Assembly (NCBI GenBank): GCA_013396995.1
Contig: VWZP01007940.1
Coordinates: forward strand, 186,001 to 250,000
DNA length: 64,000 nucleotides
Origin: Dicaeum eximium
Lineage: Eukaryota; Chordata; Aves; Passeriformes; Dicaeidae
Reading direction: 5' to 3'
Part shown: positions 63,001-64,000 of the stretch, piece after piece
Position numbering within the stretch: position 1 is the stretch's first letter
How the letters are laid out: each line of letters begins with the position of its first letter
Notes under the pieces: generated by a model
Seen by the model: the letters and a program-made list of their open reading frames with translations, nothing else
Told to the model about the DNA's origin: nothing
The model's database searches: none
Position numbers and translations under genes: made by a program

Positions 63001-64000
63001 ATTATACTGCAAGAATTACATATTAATAACGCTAATCTATTTTACAGTAGCACTTGGAAACCCTTTCTGAAATTAGTGCCTCACTGTGTTCACAGACAAA
63101 AGATGATTCTAACCATTAGCACCCTGCAGTCTCAACACATAAGACTGAAAAAGGCTAGGAGAAATCAAGGATTAATTCACCAGATCTCACAGATGAAAAG
63201 CTATAGCATGGAGGTTTAGGTCTGACAGGTTAGGTTTGTTTGGATATTTTTTCCTGAGAAAGTTTTGCCAATATTATTTAAGGCATAAATTTAAATTGAG
63301 ATGGGTTAACCAGTAACCAGTACGAAATATTTGTGAACAGTCACAATAAAATAACTCCATTTTTTCAGCTTAGCAGAAATCATTTGGGAACAGATTTACC
63401 TAAACCCAAATAAGCCACTCTTATTCATAAAGCCTAAGGTCCACACAATCTTTTGTGTTCAATTAAAATCCATTTTAATTATGCAATTCCCATGAATGCA
63501 TGCCTTAACTTGTAAGTACTCTCATAAACAATCTGAAGGCACAGCTGTGACTTTGACCTGGGAAGGACTGTTGTTGGGCTTATTGTGTTGGCCAGGAGGA
63601 CTTAATTTTCTTTCTAAATTCCTGGTTCAAAATCAAGATAACTTTTTGAGTTCAAACCCAAATCTCTTAATCAGCTGAAACAAATTGTCAAAGTGCCAAT
63701 GCATTACTCTGTCCATTACTTAGCATCCCACGTGACATCTTTGCAGGCTGCCATGTGAACCAGCAGTTAATATATTTCAACTTTTTATTAACTTCTGGGG
63801 TGAACTCAATAGGATGGATTTCAGTGGAACTACGGGCACAGTAAATGCTCGTGCAACTTCAGCACAAGTACAGGTGTATACAGAATCTGGTGTAAAGTTG
63901 AGCACAAATTACAGCGTCTCTGTAGGGAGGATTATCAGTATTTTAATATAAAGATTTTTTTTTTTCAATCCAGGCAGGAAAACTAAAACCCCCAAAACCT

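Larger units (their letters stand above)
59216..64000. other. AT-rich non-coding stretch to window end
   Basis: Nothing recognised apart from the assembly gap, its neighbouring T tract and simple A/T runs. The block at about 59,260-59,400 is a little GC-richer but unassigned. The block at about 61,190-61,440 has fairly even composition and no repeat I know. Its conservation cannot be judged from one sequence. Confidence 0.55.

Overview
The window looks like vertebrate nuclear DNA from a bird, most likely a songbird (passerine). The evidence is the repeat content. There are several CR1 LINE fragments with the avian 3' end signature, plus long terminal repeats (LTRs) whose conserved blocks I recognise from passerine endogenous retroviruses. 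The background is AT-rich, as expected for gene-poor parts of avian macrochromosomes. Family names come from memory of these consensus sequences, not from a database search.

I find no convincing protein-coding gene, tRNA, rRNA, CRISPR array or bacterial-type feature. Open reading frames are short (at most about 210 codons), and the longest ones lie inside repeats. The window is best read as intergenic or deep-intronic DNA. Three open stretches with plausible splice signals (minus strand 14,916-15,146; plus strand 51,230-51,361; minus strand 57,509-57,697) are reported only as weak exon candidates.

Layout: a 550-bp solo LTR at 294-843; a CR1 3' end with the ORF2 C-terminus at about 8,117-8,623; a GC-richer island of unknown origin at about 18,930-19,830; an LTR edge fragment and a CR1 tail at 21.7-22.2 kb; a retroviral LTR cluster at 25.3-30.2 kb, with one LTR family present in both orientations and a different LTR between them; a minus-strand CR1 at about 34.2-36.5 kb that keeps its 5' half (5'UTR, ORF1, endonuclease) and lacks its 3' half; strand-asymmetric A-rich and T-rich tracts at 37.4-37.6 kb and 45.1-45.2 kb; a possible minus-strand LTR at about 44.3-44.9 kb; an old CR1/L3-like LINE remnant at about 55.15-56.2 kb, with a roughly 93% identical 98-bp second copy at 57.0 kb; and a minus-strand CR1 of a different subtype at 58.7-59.2 kb, next to a short telomere-like CCCTAA run. 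The rest is AT-rich single-copy-looking DNA with simple repeats, one 16-N assembly gap (59,938-59,953) and three single Ns.

No genes work together here. The story is layered decay of retroelements in a gene-poor stretch. I did not find a new biological system. The observations most worth checking are the local 98-bp duplication, the 3'-less CR1, the 13-bp perfect hairpin at 9.0 kb, and the unexplained GC-rich islands.
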